The notes under the pieces: generated by a model
Databases searched by the model: none
Seen by the model: only the letters and a program-made list of their open reading frames with translations
Told to the model about the DNA's origin: nothing
NCBI RefSeq assembly: GCF_004359215.1
Contig: NC_090619.1
Location: 6,332,378 to 6,351,349 of the forward strand
Origin: Bremia lactucae
Lineage: Eukaryota > Oomycota > Peronosporomycetes > Peronosporales > Peronosporaceae
DNA: 18,972 nt
Reading direction: 5' to 3'
Translations under genes and position numbers: made by a program
Shown here: positions 17,501 to 18,972 of the stretch, in pieces
How positions within the stretch are numbered: position 1 is the first letter of the stretch
Layout: each line of letters begins with the position of its first letter

Positions 17501-18641
17501 GTGGACATGTTAGATGATAGTGGGAATACGCATCACGTTTCGCGTGAAAGCTACTCCTTCCTAAGTGACATAGAAAGGAGTGCGGTCGAACGAATGAGTT
17601 CGACCGTAGGGAACGATGCCGTCTTGGCCATGCTGTCCGGTTTGGACAGAGATGCCCTCCATTCAGCCATCGCGAAGTTCATACAACATGAACTTGACGA
17701 GGCGAAGGAGAAGGTAGCCTGGCTTAACCAGCAAGGCTCTCAACAGGCAGAACTGCTGAGGTTACAACAGGAACATACTCCTGTGCCTGGGATGACGCAA
17801 ACGCGTCGTCCCGGAACTCTAAAGATTGATATCTCTAAGTATAGGGGAGTCGAAGAAGACTTCCTCTTGAGATGGTTTGTCGAGTTGGACGATGCCATAA
17901 GGGCACGTCACATCGTCAAGGAGCAAATGCAAGTCCCATTCGCTCAATCAAACTTGGCAGGTCGTGCCAAAACTTGGGCGTTGGGCCTTAAGTTGCGCGG
18001 CCCATATGTCTTTAGGTCGCTAGAGGCTTTTAAAGCCCGGCTCAAACAGACGTTTGAACCGCCTAGGGCTGAGTTCAGAGCTCGTTCAGAGCTTCAGAAA
18101 CTCAAGCAAGGCAAGCGTGATGTTCACGCATATGCCCAGCACATACGACTCTTAGCGAGTTGTATTTTAAATAACCCGGTCCATGAACACACGTTGATTA
18201 CGGTGTTCATGCAAGGTCTTACAGATGGTCTCGTAAAGACCCCCACCTGTTCCGTTTGGAACTGGATACGCTAAAAGAAGCCATATCTGTTGCGGAACAG
18301 GAGGACTTAAGCTTGAGACAGGCTCAAGCTAGTTCGTCATCGTATCGTCCCCCAAGACGACACGAGCTAGGAGGTCCAGAACCCATAGACCTCTCTTACG
18401 TCGAAAGCGAGAGACCTCGCTTTTCGAGCAATAAAAGCGGTTGCAGAAATGCCATCGCTGCCAAAAATTAGGACACTACGCTCATGAGTGTAGTGCCCCA
18501 CGTAGCGCCCCACGCCCAGTACCAAAAGGTACTGAACGTAATTTTGGACCGTATGCAGAAAAGGGCAACGGTCGCGGGTCTGACGTGTTGCGAAATCGCA
18601 ACAGCGAGGCGGAACACCAAAAAAACGGTCGGGGTCAGTAG
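17501..18641 (+). pseudogene. Gag of the right Ty3-like element, with two frameshifts
   Basis: The first frame, 17501-18274, encodes 257 residues with the gag capsid-like domain at about 106-245 (FLLRWFVELDDAI; LAGRAKTWALGLKLRG; FEPPRAEFRARSELQKLKQG; FMQGLTDG). A C-run near 18240 shifts the frame. Coding continues at about 18250-18430 (LDTLKEAISVAEQEDLSLRQ), then shifts again near 18430 into a frame with an intact CCHC zinc knuckle at 18450-18491 (CHRCQKLGHYAHEC), ending at a stop at 18639-18641. Gag forms the particle and binds RNA. The two shifts inside gag are unlikely to be programmed, as they fall within conserved domains, so this copy is probably inactive unless they are sequence errors. 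An internal ATG at 17594 matches the start of the open piece in the 5501 copy. Confidence 0.75.
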
Positions 18642-18660
18642 GGGCGCAACGCCCTACTGA

Positions 18661-18972
18661 TCATCAACCTCGAGAGAATTTGCAAAGCTCTTGACTAAAG
18701 TTGCTCCAGACACACAATCATTATGTGTCTCTGCATCTGGTGATGAGGTATCCCTCATCACCTTGAAATTAAAAGTGACAAATGATTTGTCACTCAGAGC
18801 CCTAGTGGACTGCGGAGCGTCGAATAACTTTATTCGTCGCCAGTCACTAGAGGGTAGTAGGCTCAAATATATTGAGCGCGACATCCCTCCAACGAGGATG
18901 ACGGTGCGTCTAGCGACAGGCGCATCGATAACAGTGATGAAACGCGTAGTGAAATTTCACTACACGTTAAGA
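18661..18972 (+). CDS. Retropepsin-like protease, start of pol (partial)
   Basis: Open from a TGA at 18658-18660 to the window edge, 104 codons. The aspartic protease core is ALVDCGASNNF, with the catalytic Asp at 18808-18810. It is followed by a flap-side segment, VRLATGAS (18904-18927). Family knowledge: Ty3-type proteases act as dimers to cut Gag-Pol. The core is DCGAS rather than the more common DSGAS or DTGAS. The frame differs from the last gag frame and no ATG lies near its start, so translation would need frameshifting or the region is damaged. The continuation lies outside the window. Confidence 0.75.

Overview
The window looks like repeat-rich nuclear DNA of an oomycete (a Phytophthora or downy-mildew type water mould). 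This is an inference from three things: an intronless laccase-type multicopper oxidase, a candidate oomycete-style initiator (GCTCATT) upstream of it, and many decayed Ty3/Gypsy-like LTR retrotransposon pieces. Only one full-length, apparently working host gene is visible. No RNA gene, CRISPR array or bacterial-style operon was found.

Layout, left to right. At 1-485 lies the 5' LTR and primer binding site of a minus-strand element that leaves the window to the left. At 957-1289 a 53-bp sequence is present twice around an AT-rich open frame. At 1290-2430 there are mixed retroelement remains: a plus-strand LTR piece, a minus-strand gag/protease relict and a minus-strand LTR piece. At 3749-5425 is the intact laccase gene. 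Only 75 bp after its stop codon, a second LTR element begins (LTR 5501-5994). Its gag, protease and pre-reverse-transcriptase linker are readable only in broken form to about 8040. The stretch 8040-10590 holds unidentified open frames and one possible DNA-transposon end. At 10592-11043 is a candidate LTR carrying three 58-bp tandem repeats. At 11261-12222 come spaced CCAAT motifs, a nested hairpin and a 67-69-bp tandem array. At 12494-13371 is a probable non-autonomous DNA transposon with inverted ends of about 100 bp.

A second laccase copy lies on the minus strand at 13517-15119. It is clearly dead (stops, frameshifts, lost copper ligands). Upstream of it on the same strand is a decayed unidentified reading frame (15130-16520). 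The right end has a candidate LTR (16545-16997), then the LTR, PBS, gag and protease start of a plus-strand element (17029-18972) that leaves the window to the right.

The elements whose LTRs end in CCCCGTTACA, and related ones ending CCCCGCTACA or GCCCGTCACA, appear to form one superfamily. Several carry three successive stem-loops just before the LTR 3' end, with stems kept although the sequences differ. That is the most interesting structural signal here. The laccase pair suggests local duplication in inverted orientation, followed by loss of one copy in a transposon-dense region.
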